Source of the DNA: Allokutzneria sp. A3M-2-11 16
GTDB lineage: Bacteria > Actinomycetota > Actinomycetes > Mycobacteriales > Pseudonocardiaceae
DNA: 64,000 bases
Direction of reading: 5' to 3'
NCBI RefSeq assembly: GCF_024213555.1
Contig: NZ_JANAVO010000001.1
Coordinates: 124,001 to 188,000, forward strand
The position numbers were made by a program, and so were the translations under genes. The notes below the pieces were generated by a model. That model searched no databases. It was given only the letters and a program-made list of their open reading frames with translations, and was not told where the DNA came from. Positions 46,872-54,925 of the stretch are shown here, piece after piece (the stretch's first letter is position 1; each line of letters begins with the position of its first letter).

Positions 46872-48034
46872 GGTGTCTCCATGAGCGTGTGCCGACCGAG
46901 GTCGGCGAGCGAACGGTTTCCGGACAGTCCGAGGGTGAGGTCGAAGTCGGCCAGCACTCCGCGCAGCACGTGCCGCACGCCCTCCTCGCCACCGTGCGCG
47001 AGGCCGTAGACCCAGGGGCGGCCGAGCAGAACCGCCTTGGCGCCCAACGAGATCGCCTTGATCACGTCCGCGCCGGTGCGCACGCCGGAGTCGAAGAACA
47101 CGTCGACCCGATCCCCGACCGCCTCGGCGATCGCGGGCAGCGCGTCCAGCGCGGCCACCGCGCCGTCGACCTGGCGCCCACCGTGGTTGGACACGATGAT
47201 CCCGTCCATCCCAGCGTCCACGGCCAGCCGCGCGTCGTCCGGGTGCAGGATGCCCTTCAGCGCGATCGGCCCGTCCCAGTGCTCGCGCAGGAAGGCCAGC
47301 CGGTCCCAGTTCTTGTCGACGCCGGTGAACATCTGCACCCAGCGCAGTACCGCGGAGTTGCGGTCCTCCTCGGGGGTTTGGGCGAGCAACGCCCGGAAAG
47401 CGGGGTCGGAGAAGGGGATCGCGGTCCCGATGCCGCGGATGAACGGCAGGTACGACTGGTCGAGGTCCTGCGGCCGCCACGCCAGGGTCCAAGTGTCCAA
47501 AGTAACCACGAGCGCGGTGTAGCCACTGCGCTTGGCGCGCTCCAGGATGCTGATGGTGACGTCGTCGTCGTTCGGCCAGTAGAGCTGGTACCAGCGCTCG
47601 CCGTCCCCGCTCGCCTCGGCGACCTCCTCGATGGAGTACGACGACGCCGTCGAGAGCACGATCGGCACGCCCAGCTCGGCCGCCGCCGCCGCGGTGGCGA
47701 GTTCGCCTTCCGGGTGCACGATCGACTGCACGCCGATCGGCGCGAGCAGCACCGGCGCGGCGAGTTCTGCGCCGAGGACCGTCGTGCGCAGATCGCGATC
47801 GGTGGCGTCGGCGAGCATCCGCGGCACGATCCGCCAGCGGTCGAACGCCTCGCGGTTGGCCCGCACGGTCGCGCCGGAGCCGGCCCCGCCCGCCACGTAG
47901 CCGAACGGGCCGGGCTCCAGCAGTTCGCGCGCGACGGCCTCAAGGGCGGTCGGGTCGGTGGTGAACGGGGGCACGACGCCGGCGAGGCCCTGGAGGTAGA
48001 TCTCGGACTGGTAGGTCCCGAACTGAGCAGGCAC
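46868..48034 (-). CDS. FMN-dependent alpha-hydroxy-acid oxidase / lactate 2-monooxygenase-like
   Basis: FMN alpha-hydroxy-acid dehydrogenase family enzyme (388 aa), closest in layout to lactate 2-monooxygenase. The N-terminal GAGSGATVRANREAFDRW and APIGVQSIVHPEGE segments lead to STASSYSIEEVAEA, WYQLYWP and GILHPDDARLAVDAG. The active-site SNHGGRQVDG holds the catalytic His and the substrate Arg. DSGVRTGADVIKAISLGA forms the FMN phosphate site. It overlaps the dehydrogenase gene by 4 bp. Confidence 0.9.
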   Translation of the reverse strand: MPAQFGTYQSEIYLQGLAGVVPPFTTDPTALEAVARELLEPGPFGYVAGGAGSGATVRANREAFDRWRIVPRMLADATDRDLRTTVLGAELAAPVLLAPIGVQSIVHPEGELATAAAAAELGVPIVLSTASSYSIEEVAEASGDGERWYQLYWPNDDDVTISILERAKRSGYTALVVTLDTWTLAWRPQDLDQSYLPFIRGIGTAIPFSDPAFRALLAQTPEEDRNSAVLRWVQMFTGVDKNWDRLAFLREHWDGPIALKGILHPDDARLAVDAGMDGIIVSNHGGRQVDGAVAALDALPAIAEAVGDRVDVFFDSGVRTGADVIKAISLGAKAVLLGRPWVYGLAHGGEEGVRHVLRGVLADFDLTLGLSGNRSLADLGRHTLMETP

Positions 48035-48148
48035 CGCGGTCCTCCGTTCCCTGGACTGTCCCGTTCAGTCTTCGCGGGTGGAGCCGGGGGTGTCCACGTT
48101 CCGGGGCCTCACGTTGGTGCCGTCGATTTTGTGCACGTGCACAAATGC

Positions 48149-48319
48149 TCAGCACATCACCGCGCAGAGCGCGTCGCAGATGCCCGGCACCTTGCAGACC
48201 TTGCCGCACACCTGGTCGCAGACCCCGGCCCGCTCGGCGGGCTGAGCGCACCTCGGCGCGGCGGACGCGGGTGCCACCCCGGCGGCCACCAGGACGGCAG
48301 CGCACAGCAATGCCTTCAT
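48149..48319 (-). CDS. Small secreted cysteine-rich peptide
   Basis: Very short gene (56 aa). The N-terminal 20 residues are a Sec-type signal (MKALLCAAVLVAAGVAPASA), leaving a mature peptide of about 36 residues with seven cysteines. The last six lie in the order CxxxCxxxC-x5-CxxxCxxxC, a symmetric two-block pattern, with the C-terminal residue being Cys. I chose ATG 48319 because GAGGAGG lies 8 nt before it; an in-frame ATG 6 bp upstream is too close to the site. It could be a metal-binding or disulfide-rich peptide; I do not recognise the family. Confidence 0.7.
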   Translation of the reverse strand: MKALLCAAVLVAAGVAPASAAPRCAQPAERAGVCDQVCGKVCKVPGICDALCAVMC

Positions 48320-48423
48320 CGTCATCGCCTCCTCGGCGGCGAAGCTAGCCGCGATCCGCCTTGCCATCAGCGGTTTTCCTCCGGACGAGCGAAGGACGTC
48401 ACCGGTGTGGCTAAGGTCGCGGC

Positions 48424-49578
48424 ATGAGCGACCCCGGCCTGCGGCTGATGGCGAGGATCAGCACGTCCTTGCTGCCGAAGGTGCCGGAGCTGTCCGAGGA
48501 GCTGTGCGACCGGGTGTGGGCCGCGGAGTCGGAGATCTCCGCCGCGATCACCCTCTCCCGGGCTGACCTGTTGCGGACCTGCGTTGTGCACCTGACCCAG
48601 ATCCTCGGACAGCTCGGTTCGGCGGAGCCGCTCGATCTGCGCGTGCCGGTGGAGAACGGCCGCGAGCGCGCGTTGCAGGGCATCCCGCTGCCCGCGGTGC
48701 TGCACGGCTACCGCATCGGCACCCAGTACATCTGGTCGAAGCTGCGCGAGGAGGCGGATCGGATCGGCGAGCGGGCGCGCGCGGCGCTGCTGGACCACGC
48801 CGACGAACTGTGGCTCGGCCTGGACCGCTACTCCGAGGCGTTCCAGGAGTCCTACCGCCGCACCGTGGCGGAGCGAGCCCGGCGATCCGACCAGGAACGG
48901 GCCGCGCTGCTGCACGTGCTGCTGACCGGGACGACGGACCCCGGGCGCCTGGCCGAGGCGGCGGAGGGCCTGGCGCTACCGCGCATCGGCCGCTTCCGCG
49001 TGGTCGTGGCCGATCCCGAGGGCGAGCTCGACCGCTGCGAACGGCGTCTCCAAGCGGTGGGGGTGCACTCCGTGTGGCGGCACACCGATGACGACCGCGT
49101 CGGCGTGCTGTCGCTGCCGAAGACCGATCCGAAGGGCCTGGACGACGCGCTCAGCGGGGGCCGGGTCGGCGTGAGCCCCACCTATGAACGAATCGACGAA
49201 ACGGTCGCAGCGGTGCGGCTGGCCCGGTTGACCTCGGCGAGCATCGAGCCCGGGGCTGAGGAGGTCCGCCACCACGGTGCCCAGCCGGTCGCGACCCTGG
49301 TCGCCGGAGCCGCCGACATCGCGCACGACCTGGCAGGACGCGTGCTCGGCTCGCTGCTGGAGCTACCGGAGCAGGACCGCGCGCTCCTGCTCGACACGGC
49401 GTGGCAGTGGTACGAGCACGGCGGCTCGACGACCGAGACGGCGAAAGCGCTGTACTGCCACCGCAACACCATCCGCTACCGGATGCAGCGCATCGAGCAG
49501 CTGACCGACCGTTCGTTCGCGGATCCGAGGCACTCGGCCGAACTCTTCGTCGCCCTCCAAGCGCTTCGCCTGCGCTGA
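48424..49578 (+). CDS. PucR/CdaR family transcriptional regulator
   Basis: Regulator of 384 residues in the PucR/CdaR class. A helical N-terminal sensor (1-165) is followed by a GGDEF-like/PucR core and a C-terminal HTH (YEHGGSTTETAKALYCHRN then TIRYRMQRIEQL, about 335-370), the PucR_2 signature. It is divergent from the cysteine-rich peptide gene, about 100 bp away, and could control it or the adjacent hydroxyacid operon. The ligand is unknown. Confidence 0.88.
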   Translation: MSDPGLRLMARISTSLLPKVPELSEELCDRVWAAESEISAAITLSRADLLRTCVVHLTQILGQLGSAEPLDLRVPVENGRERALQGIPLPAVLHGYRIGTQYIWSKLREEADRIGERARAALLDHADELWLGLDRYSEAFQESYRRTVAERARRSDQERAALLHVLLTGTTDPGRLAEAAEGLALPRIGRFRVVVADPEGELDRCERRLQAVGVHSVWRHTDDDRVGVLSLPKTDPKGLDDALSGGRVGVSPTYERIDETVAAVRLARLTSASIEPGAEEVRHHGAQPVATLVAGAADIAHDLAGRVLGSLLELPEQDRALLLDTAWQWYEHGGSTTETAKALYCHRNTIRYRMQRIEQLTDRSFADPRHSAELFVALQALRLR

Positions 49579-49581
49579 GGT

Positions 49582-50349
49582 TCAGGCGGGGCGGCGGGCC
49601 AGCGCGTGCAGGCGGGTGGCGAGGTCGCGCAGCGGTGACCGCGCGGCGGCGGCGAGCTCCAGCTCGGCCAGGGCCTCGGTGGCACCGGGAGTCGCCTCCA
49701 GGACCGCGCCGGGCACCAGGTCGCTCAGCACGCCGTGGCCCTGCAACACCTCGACGTCCAGGCCCCCGCCGTCCAACAGCTCCGCGAGGCCGTCGAGGTC
49801 GAAGCGGCGCAGCAGCGGGTCGGCCGCGCCGACCCGGCCGTCCGGATCGTCGAGCAGGTGCCGCGCGTCCGTGAGCCGCCCGGCGAGGGCTCGGCCCAGC
49901 ACCGCGGCGTAGCGGTTGGCGACCAGCACCGAGACCACTCCGCCGGGGCGCAGCGCGGCGGTCATCGCGGCGACGGCGAGGCGGACGTCGTCCACGACCT
50001 CCAGCACCCCGTGCGCGAGCACCACGTCGGCGCCACCCGTGGGGGCCAGCTCGCCCAGTGCGGGCATCGTCGCCGAAGACCCGCTCGCGGGGTCGAGCAT
50101 GGATTCCGTGTCGCCTTGGACACCGATGACCAGGTCGGCGACCCCGGCCTCCTTGGCCCTGCGGTGCAGCGTGGCCAGCGCGTTCGGGCTCGGCTCGATC
50201 ACGGTCACCCGGCAGCCCTGTTCGGCGAGCGGAACGGCCCACACGCCGCTGCCCCCGCCAACGTCCAGCACTTCCGGGGCCGCGCCCCTGCGTTGCCGCG
50301 CCGCCTGGAGCTCGGCGTCCAGCACGCGGTGCACTGCGTCAGGTCGCAT
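49582..50349 (-). CDS. Class I SAM-dependent methyltransferase with in-frame repeat
   Basis: SAM methyltransferase of the Rossmann type (255 aa). Motif I is VLDVGGGSGVWAVPLA (about 27-42), motif II VTVIEPSPNAL, then VIGVQGDTES. The next 15 residues or so (MLDPASGSSATM and flanks) come from a palindromic repeat (50074-50100), after which the fold resumes with GELAPTGGADVVLAHGVLEVV. Substrate not recognisable. It converges on pucR (3-bp gap) and is divergent from parA. Confidence 0.88.
   Translation of the reverse strand: MRPDAVHRVLDAELQAARQRRGAAPEVLDVGGGSGVWAVPLAEQGCRVTVIEPSPNALATLHRRAKEAGVADLVIGVQGDTESMLDPASGSSATMPALGELAPTGGADVVLAHGVLEVVDDVRLAVAAMTAALRPGGVVSVLVANRYAAVLGRALAGRLTDARHLLDDPDGRVGAADPLLRRFDLDGLAELLDGGGLDVEVLQGHGVLSDLVPGAVLEATPGATEALAELELAAAARSPLRDLATRLHALARRPA
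50074..50100 (-). repeat. 27-nt palindromic repeat, copy B, in frame inside methyltransferase
   Basis: Reverse-oriented copy of the core at 45219-45245 with one difference in the central loop (GA instead of AA). In the coding frame it reads MLDPASGSS, between motif II and the motif III region of the methyltransferase, without breaking the frame. Confidence 0.8.
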
Positions 50350-50406
50350 GACCGGAAAGCCTAATCGAGCACACCGCCCGGTTGTGTCAGGCCGTAGGCT
50401 TCACGC

Positions 50407-51255
50407 GTGCATACGGTGGCAGTGCTGAGCCTCAAGGGTGGTGTTGGCAAGACGACCGTGGTGTTGGGCCTGGCTTCGGCGGCCTTGCGACGCGGAGTCC
50501 GCACCCTGGTGGTCGACCTCGACCCCCAGTGCAACGCCACATCGGCGCTTGAGCCGGAGGAGACCGAGGCCAGCCTCTACGACGTCCTGGAGAACCCGAC
50601 CCGCTCGACACTGCGCGCCGCCATCGCGCCGAGCGGCTGGGGTGAGGAGATCGACGTCCTCGTCGGCACCGAGGACGGAGAGGTCCACAACGACCACGAC
50701 CCCGGCGTGAAGCAGCTGCACCGGCTCGCCGACGCGCTGGCCAAGGTCAACGGCCTGTTGACCGAGGACGAGCTGCCCTACCAGGTGGTGCTGCTGGACT
50801 GCCCGCCCTCGCTGGGCAGGCTCACCCGTTCCGCCCTGGTCGCGGCCGACCGCGCGCTGCTGGTCACCGAGCCGACGATCTTCGCCGTCTCCGGGGTGCA
50901 GCGCGCCTTCGAGGCGGTGCAGGACGAGCGGGCGGACAGCAACCCGGAACTCCAGCCCCTCGGCGTGGTGGTCAACCGCGTCCGCCCGCGCTCGCACGAG
51001 CACCAGTTCCGCATCAACGAGCTGCGCGACATCTTCGGGCCGCTGGTGATGCCGGTGTCGCTGCCGGACCGCCTCGCGGTGCAACAGGCGCAAGGAGCGT
51101 GCACACCCATCCACCAATGGGGTACCCCAGGGGCACGCGAGGTCGCGCTGGCGTTCAACCTCCTGCTGGCGCGCGTGCTGAGGTCCGCCCGGGGCCGCCG
51201 CAAGGAGCAGGACCTGCAGGACCTGGAGGAACTGGAGGCGGAGGCGGAGGCGTGA
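50407..51255 (+). CDS. ParA family ATPase
   Basis: Deviant Walker P-loop ATPase (282 aa) of the ParA/Soj class: SLKGGVGKTTVVLGLA (about 9-24) with the signature Lys, VVDLDPQCNAT (Walker A'), and LLDCPPSLGRLTRSAL (Walker B). No parB follows, and the main chromosomal parAB pair usually lies near the origin, so this is an orphan ParA, possibly positioning other cargo. The GTG start at 50407 is the only one consistent with the P-loop distance. It overlaps the LysE gene by 4 bp. Confidence 0.9.
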   Translation: MHTVAVLSLKGGVGKTTVVLGLASAALRRGVRTLVVDLDPQCNATSALEPEETEASLYDVLENPTRSTLRAAIAPSGWGEEIDVLVGTEDGEVHNDHDPGVKQLHRLADALAKVNGLLTEDELPYQVVLLDCPPSLGRLTRSALVAADRALLVTEPTIFAVSGVQRAFEAVQDERADSNPELQPLGVVVNRVRPRSHEHQFRINELRDIFGPLVMPVSLPDRLAVQQAQGACTPIHQWGTPGAREVALAFNLLLARVLRSARGRRKEQDLQDLEELEAEAEA

Positions 51256-51881
51256 CAGGCACGATGTTCCTCACCTACCTGGCCACCGCGTTGCTGGTGG
51301 TGATCACACCTGGGCTGGACACGATGCTCGTGCTGCGCCAGGTCGTGACCGGGGGTCGGCGCGGTGGCCTGGCCACGTCGATCGGCGTCTCCATGGGCAG
51401 CCTGGTGTGGGGGACCGCGAGCGTGCTGGGCATCACCGCCCTGCTCACCGCGTCCCAGTTCGCCTATGACGTGCTGCGCTACGCCGGTGCGGGCTACCTG
51501 GTCTGGCTGGGCGCCTCCGCGCTGTGGAAGTCACGCCGTCGTCGGACCCCGGCGAGTGTTCAGGAGGCCGCTCCCGCGACCAGCGTGTGGGGTTCGCTGC
51601 GCGCGGGCCTGCTGACCAACCTGCTCAACCCGAAGGTCGGCGTGTTCTACCTGAGCCTGCTGCCCCAGTTCCTGCCCACCACGGGGAACACCACGGGTTG
51701 GGCGGCGCTGCTGATCGTCGTGCACGCGGGCTCCGGTCTGCTGTGGCTGTTCGGCGTCGTGTGGCTGGCCACGCGGGCGAAGCGGCTCCTCGCCCGGGAG
51801 CGCGTCCGGCGGTGGCTGGACCGGACCACCGCAGCGGTGCTGCTCGGCCTCGGCGTGAAGCTGGCTTTCGAGAACCACTGA
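51252..51881 (+). CDS. LysE/RhtB family amino-acid exporter
   Basis: Small exporter (209 aa) of the LysE superfamily, with about six helices. The family motif TPGLDTMLVLRQVVTGGRRGGLATSIG occupies the N-terminus, and NLLNPKVGVFYLSLLPQF the middle. GTG 51252 overlaps the parA stop, and its own stop overlaps nei by 1 bp. The exported amino acid is unknown. Confidence 0.9.
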   Translation: MTGTMFLTYLATALLVVITPGLDTMLVLRQVVTGGRRGGLATSIGVSMGSLVWGTASVLGITALLTASQFAYDVLRYAGAGYLVWLGASALWKSRRRRTPASVQEAAPATSVWGSLRAGLLTNLLNPKVGVFYLSLLPQFLPTTGNTTGWAALLIVVHAGSGLLWLFGVVWLATRAKRLLARERVRRWLDRTTAAVLLGLGVKLAFENH

Positions 51882-52669
51882 TGCCCGAAGGGGACACGGT
51901 CTTCCTCGCAGGCAAGCGGCTCAACGAAGCCCTTGCCGGACAACGATTGCAGCGAGGCGAGCTACGCCACCCCCGACTGTCCACTGTGGACCTCGCGGGG
52001 CGCGTGGTGCTCGGCGTGCACCCCGTCGGCAAGCACCTGTTCTTCCGCTTCGACGATTCGCGGAGCTTGCACACGCACTTCCGCATGGACGGTTCGTGGC
52101 ACCTCTACGCGCCCGGCCAACGCTGGCGCGGCCCCGGCCACCAGGTGCGCGCGATCCTCTCGACATCGCGCCGCGTCGCGGTCGGTTTTCGCCTGCACGA
52201 CATGGAACTCCTTGCCACCGCTGAGGAATCCCGTCTCGTCGGCCACCTCGGCCCCGATCTGCTCGATCCTTCGTGGAGCCCCGCGCACGAGGCCGAGGCC
52301 GTGCGCAGGCTGACCGCCGACCCTTCGCGCGAACTGGGCCTGGCGTTGCTCGACCAGCGCGTGATGGCGGGCGTCGGAAACCTCTACAAGGCCGAGGTCT
52401 GCTTCATGCTCGGCGCGTCCCCCTGGGCTCCTGTGTCCACTGTGGACGCTCAGCGAGTGGTTCTCCTGGCACGAAAACTGTTGCTGCGCAACGCTCTGCG
52501 CCCCGAGCAGTCCACCACCGGCGAACTCGCCCGAGGACGGCAGCACTGGGTGTACGAACGCGGTGGCCGCCCCTGCCGCCGCTGCGCCACTCCCATCCGC
52601 CGCACCATGCAAGGCAGCGGCGTAGAACAACGCAGCACCTACCACTGCCCCACCTGCCAACCCAGGTAG
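51881..52669 (+). CDS. Fpg/Nei family DNA glycosylase (Nei2-like)
   Basis: DNA base-excision glycosylase/AP lyase (262 aa). The N-terminal MPEGDTV supplies the Pro2 nucleophile and Glu3; PEGD is typical of Nei/endonuclease VIII. The H2TH region is LLDQRVMAGVGNLYKAEVCFM, and the C-terminal zinc finger is CRRCATPIRR then YHCPTC. It carries two copies of the perfect palindrome GTCCACTGTGGAC (51979-51991, 52435-52447), both read as STVD. A remnant of this 3' end is repeated 700 bp downstream. Confidence 0.92.
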   Translation: MPEGDTVFLAGKRLNEALAGQRLQRGELRHPRLSTVDLAGRVVLGVHPVGKHLFFRFDDSRSLHTHFRMDGSWHLYAPGQRWRGPGHQVRAILSTSRRVAVGFRLHDMELLATAEESRLVGHLGPDLLDPSWSPAHEAEAVRRLTADPSRELGLALLDQRVMAGVGNLYKAEVCFMLGASPWAPVSTVDAQRVVLLARKLLLRNALRPEQSTTGELARGRQHWVYERGGRPCRRCATPIRRTMQGSGVEQRSTYHCPTCQPR

Positions 52670-52673
52670 CACA

Positions 52674-52760
52674 GTCTTCAAGTCCTACAAACCCCACCTG
52701 AAACCGTCTCAAACCGCCCCCAACCCCGGACTGGTGCCGGAGTTGGGGGTACTTGAAGAC
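52674..52760. repeat. 3'-end palindromic element, shortened copy
   Basis: Arms GTCTTCAAGT (52674-52683) and ACTTGAAGAC (52751-52760). The first 62 nt (from 52672) are identical to the copy at 53362, but the part reading GGTTTGAGAC in that copy is deleted. It directly follows nei. Confidence 0.82.
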
Positions 52761-52836
52761 GAGGGAACCCGGCGGACGCACGCGCGCGCCCGCGTGAGGC
52801 TCTGCGGTGGGGAGGGGGCCGCCCCCATGGACGCTC

Positions 52837-52882
52837 AGTCGGCGGAGAGAGCGGGGTTTGCGGAGGTTGCTGAGGCAGCGCC
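52837..52882 (-). pseudogene. Remnant of uraA 3' end
   Basis: This stretch matches the last codons of the permease gene at 53509-53556 (shared AGTCGGCGG and TTTGCGGAGGTTGCTGAGGC). It has no open continuation and lies on the far side of the first palindrome, as expected for a duplicated and decayed copy of the uraA tail. Confidence 0.65.
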
Positions 52883-52920
52883 TGCTGCCGAATCGGACGA
52901 GGCACCGCTATCGTGTTCTC

Positions 52921-53250
52921 GTGGCCACCCCCGCGATGCACTTCCCGCCTGATCCGCCGGACACCAGTCCGCGCGCGATCCGCGCGGCGCTGCTTCCGGA
53001 AGAAGTGGACGCTTTCGACGCCGACTACCGCCACGCGCTCAAGACCGCCGCTGAGGCGCTCAGCCTGGACGAACTGCGTCAGACACTGGAGCACTGGCAC
53101 CGCATCGCGCGCATGACTCAGCTCGATCCGGCGGCGCACCGAAGGATGCTCCAGCGGGCCGACCGGACCCTGCGAACCGGCGAACCCCAGCCGGGCAGCG
53201 TGTCTGCGGACCAGGTGAAGGCCCTGCTCCGGGAGCGACTGGGCCTGTAG
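52921..53250 (+). CDS. DUF6247-like protein, probable antitoxin-type partner
   Basis: Small protein (109 aa) with the pattern PPDPPDTSPRAIRAALLPEEV followed by an acidic helical segment (LSLDELRQTLEHWHRIARM) and DPAAHRRML. This order is typical of actinobacterial DUF6247 proteins, which often precede RelE/ParE-like toxin genes. The following frame (53251) begins like such a toxin but is truncated. The start is uncertain (GTG 52921 or ATG 52936). The gene lies between duplicated palindromes and gene remnants. Confidence 0.68.
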   Translation: MATPAMHFPPDPPDTSPRAIRAALLPEEVDAFDADYRHALKTAAEALSLDELRQTLEHWHRIARMTQLDPAAHRRMLQRADRTLRTGEPQPGSVSADQVKALLRERLGL

Positions 53251-53304
53251 GTGTACCGCGTCGAAACTGACGGCGAGGCGATGGAGCAGATCGTCCTGCA
53301 ATAG
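53251..53304 (+). pseudogene. Truncated RelE/ParE-like toxin start
   Basis: Immediately after the DUF6247-like stop, a GTG opens VYRVETDGEAMEQI then VLQ and a stop: 17 codons. YRVE-D-EA-EQI is how RelE-like toxins paired with DUF6247 usually begin. The frame is lost soon after, at the junction with the nei remnant, so it is a decayed toxin gene. The call rests on a short match. Confidence 0.5.
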
Positions 53305-53329
53305 AACGAATCCTGACGGCTCTTAGGCC

Positions 53330-53356
53330 ACGCATCACCTCTTACTGCCCCACCTG
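53330..53356 (+). pseudogene. Remnant of nei 3' end
   Basis: Twenty-seven bases align without gaps to 52630-52656 at the end of nei (four mismatches, sharing ACTGCCCCACCTG), including the codons for the last zinc-finger cysteines. It leads straight into the second palindromic element, as nei leads into the first. Confidence 0.7.
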
Positions 53357-53363
53357 TAAGGCA

Positions 53364-53482
53364 GTCTTCAAGTCCTACAAACCCCACCTGAAACCGTCTC
53401 AAACCGCCCCCAACCCCGGACTGACGCCGGAGTTGGGGGCGGTTTGAGACCGTTTGGGCGGGGGTCGGGGGTACTTGAAGAC
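53364..53482. repeat. Complete 3'-end palindromic element
   Basis: Outer arms GTCTTCAAGT (53364-53373) and ACTTGAAGAC (53473-53482); inner 24-bp arms 53396-53419 and 53427-53450 with one mismatch. It lies before the convergent uraA stop. Its left 62 nt are identical to the copy at 52674. Confidence 0.85.
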
Positions 53483-53506
53483 GGGGGAACCCCGGGCGGA
53501 GCGGGG

Positions 53507-54781
53507 CTAGTCGGCGGGTGGGGTGGGGGTTTTGCGGAGGTTGCTGAGGCCGCGCATCACGGGGTGCAGCACGATGATCATCAGGGAGCCCCAGGCGATG
53601 CCGCCGATGGTGGCGCCGAAGACGGTCAGGGTCAGGTTGCCGATGCCCGCGACCAGGGCGACCCCGCCGACCATCAGGTTCACCGGATCGGTGAGGTCGA
53701 TCTTGTTCTCCATCCAGATCCGCACGCCCACCAGGCCGATCAGGCCGAACAGGACCATCGAGGCCCCGCCGAGCACGCCGGTCGGGATGGTGCTCACCAG
53801 CGCGCCGAACTTCGGCGAGAAGGCCAGCAGCAGCGCGGTCACCGCGGCGATCATGTACGCGGCGGTGGAGAAGACCCGGTTGGCGGCCATCACACCGATG
53901 TTCTCCGCGTAGGTCGTGGTGCCGCACCCGCCGCCGGAGCCGGCCAGCGCGGTGGCCAGGCCGTTGCCGATGAGCACGTCACCGGCGCTGCCGTCGAGGT
54001 TGCGGCCGGTCATCGCCGCCACCGCCTTGACGTGGCCCAGGTTCTCGGCGACCAGCACGATCACCGCGGGGAGCATGCTGAGCACGATCTCCGGCTGGAA
54101 CTCCGGCGCCGCGAACGGCGGCATGCCGATCCAGTCCGCGGAGTGCACGGCCGCCATCCGCACCGGGTCCAGGTTGCCGGACAGCGCCGCGAGCACCCAG
54201 CCGATCACCACCCCGATCAGCACCGCGATCCGGGACAGGAACCCGCGCAGCAGCGCGGTGGCCAGCAGCACGGCCAGCAGGGTGAGCGCGGCCAGGCCGG
54301 GCTGGGTGTTGAACGACTTCACCGCGTCCGGGGCCAGGTGGAAGCCGATCAGGATGACCACCGCGCCGGTCACCACCGGCGGCATGATCGACTCGACCAG
54401 GCGGGCGCCGAGCGCCTTCACCGCGACGCCGACCATGGTGATCAGCACGCCGGAGATCAGCAGCCCGCCGGTGCGCCCGCCGACCGGGGCGGCCTCGCTG
54501 GCCATCAGCGGCGCCACGTAGGTCTGCGAGGAGCCGAGGTAGCAGGGCACCCGGTTGCGGGTGATCACCAGGAACAGCAGCGTGCCCAGGCCGGAGAACA
54601 GCAGCGCGGTGGTCGGCTCCAGGCCGGTGAGCAGCGGGACCAGCAGGGTGCCGCCGAACATGGTCACCGCGTGCTGCAGGCCGAAGCTGATGGTGCGCGG
54701 CCAGGTCAGTCGCTCGTTCGGAGCGACGCTGTCTCCCTCCGCGAGGTGGCGGCCGTCGCCGTGCACCGTCCACAACGCCAC
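53507..54781 (-). CDS. uraA: Uracil/xanthine permease (NCS2 family)
   Basis: Nucleobase:cation symporter-2 permease (424 aa) with about 14 hydrophobic segments. SFGLQHAVTMFGGTLLVPLL starts the conserved core. The substrate-region motif is TTYAENIGVMAANRVFS, and AENLGHVKAVAAMTGR holds the Glu of the TM8 region. Uracil is the likely substrate because of the UraA-like NIGV context, but xanthine is possible. I chose GTG 54781 with a GGAGGGG site, dropping 30 upstream residues. No pyrimidine genes are adjacent. Confidence 0.9.
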   Translation of the reverse strand: MALWTVHGDGRHLAEGDSVAPNERLTWPRTISFGLQHAVTMFGGTLLVPLLTGLEPTTALLFSGLGTLLFLVITRNRVPCYLGSSQTYVAPLMASEAAPVGGRTGGLLISGVLITMVGVAVKALGARLVESIMPPVVTGAVVILIGFHLAPDAVKSFNTQPGLAALTLLAVLLATALLRGFLSRIAVLIGVVIGWVLAALSGNLDPVRMAAVHSADWIGMPPFAAPEFQPEIVLSMLPAVIVLVAENLGHVKAVAAMTGRNLDGSAGDVLIGNGLATALAGSGGGCGTTTYAENIGVMAANRVFSTAAYMIAAVTALLLAFSPKFGALVSTIPTGVLGGASMVLFGLIGLVGVRIWMENKIDLTDPVNLMVGGVALVAGIGNLTLTVFGATIGGIAWGSLMIIVLHPVMRGLSNLRKTPTPPAD

Positions 54782-54925
54782 AAAGACCCCTCCAACGCGG
54801 GATTGAGCAGCAGCGACGAGTAATACCGACACTCCGCTGAGAAGCGCAACGGTAGCACCGTATGTAATCAAAACGAGATAGGGGCAGGATTCGCGAAAGG
54901 AGCGGCGATCGTGCAGGTCAGGGGC

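Noticed and set aside
52674-53482. Two palindromes as a CRISPR array
   Set aside because: Only two units, 690 bp apart, with genes between them and no regular spacers.
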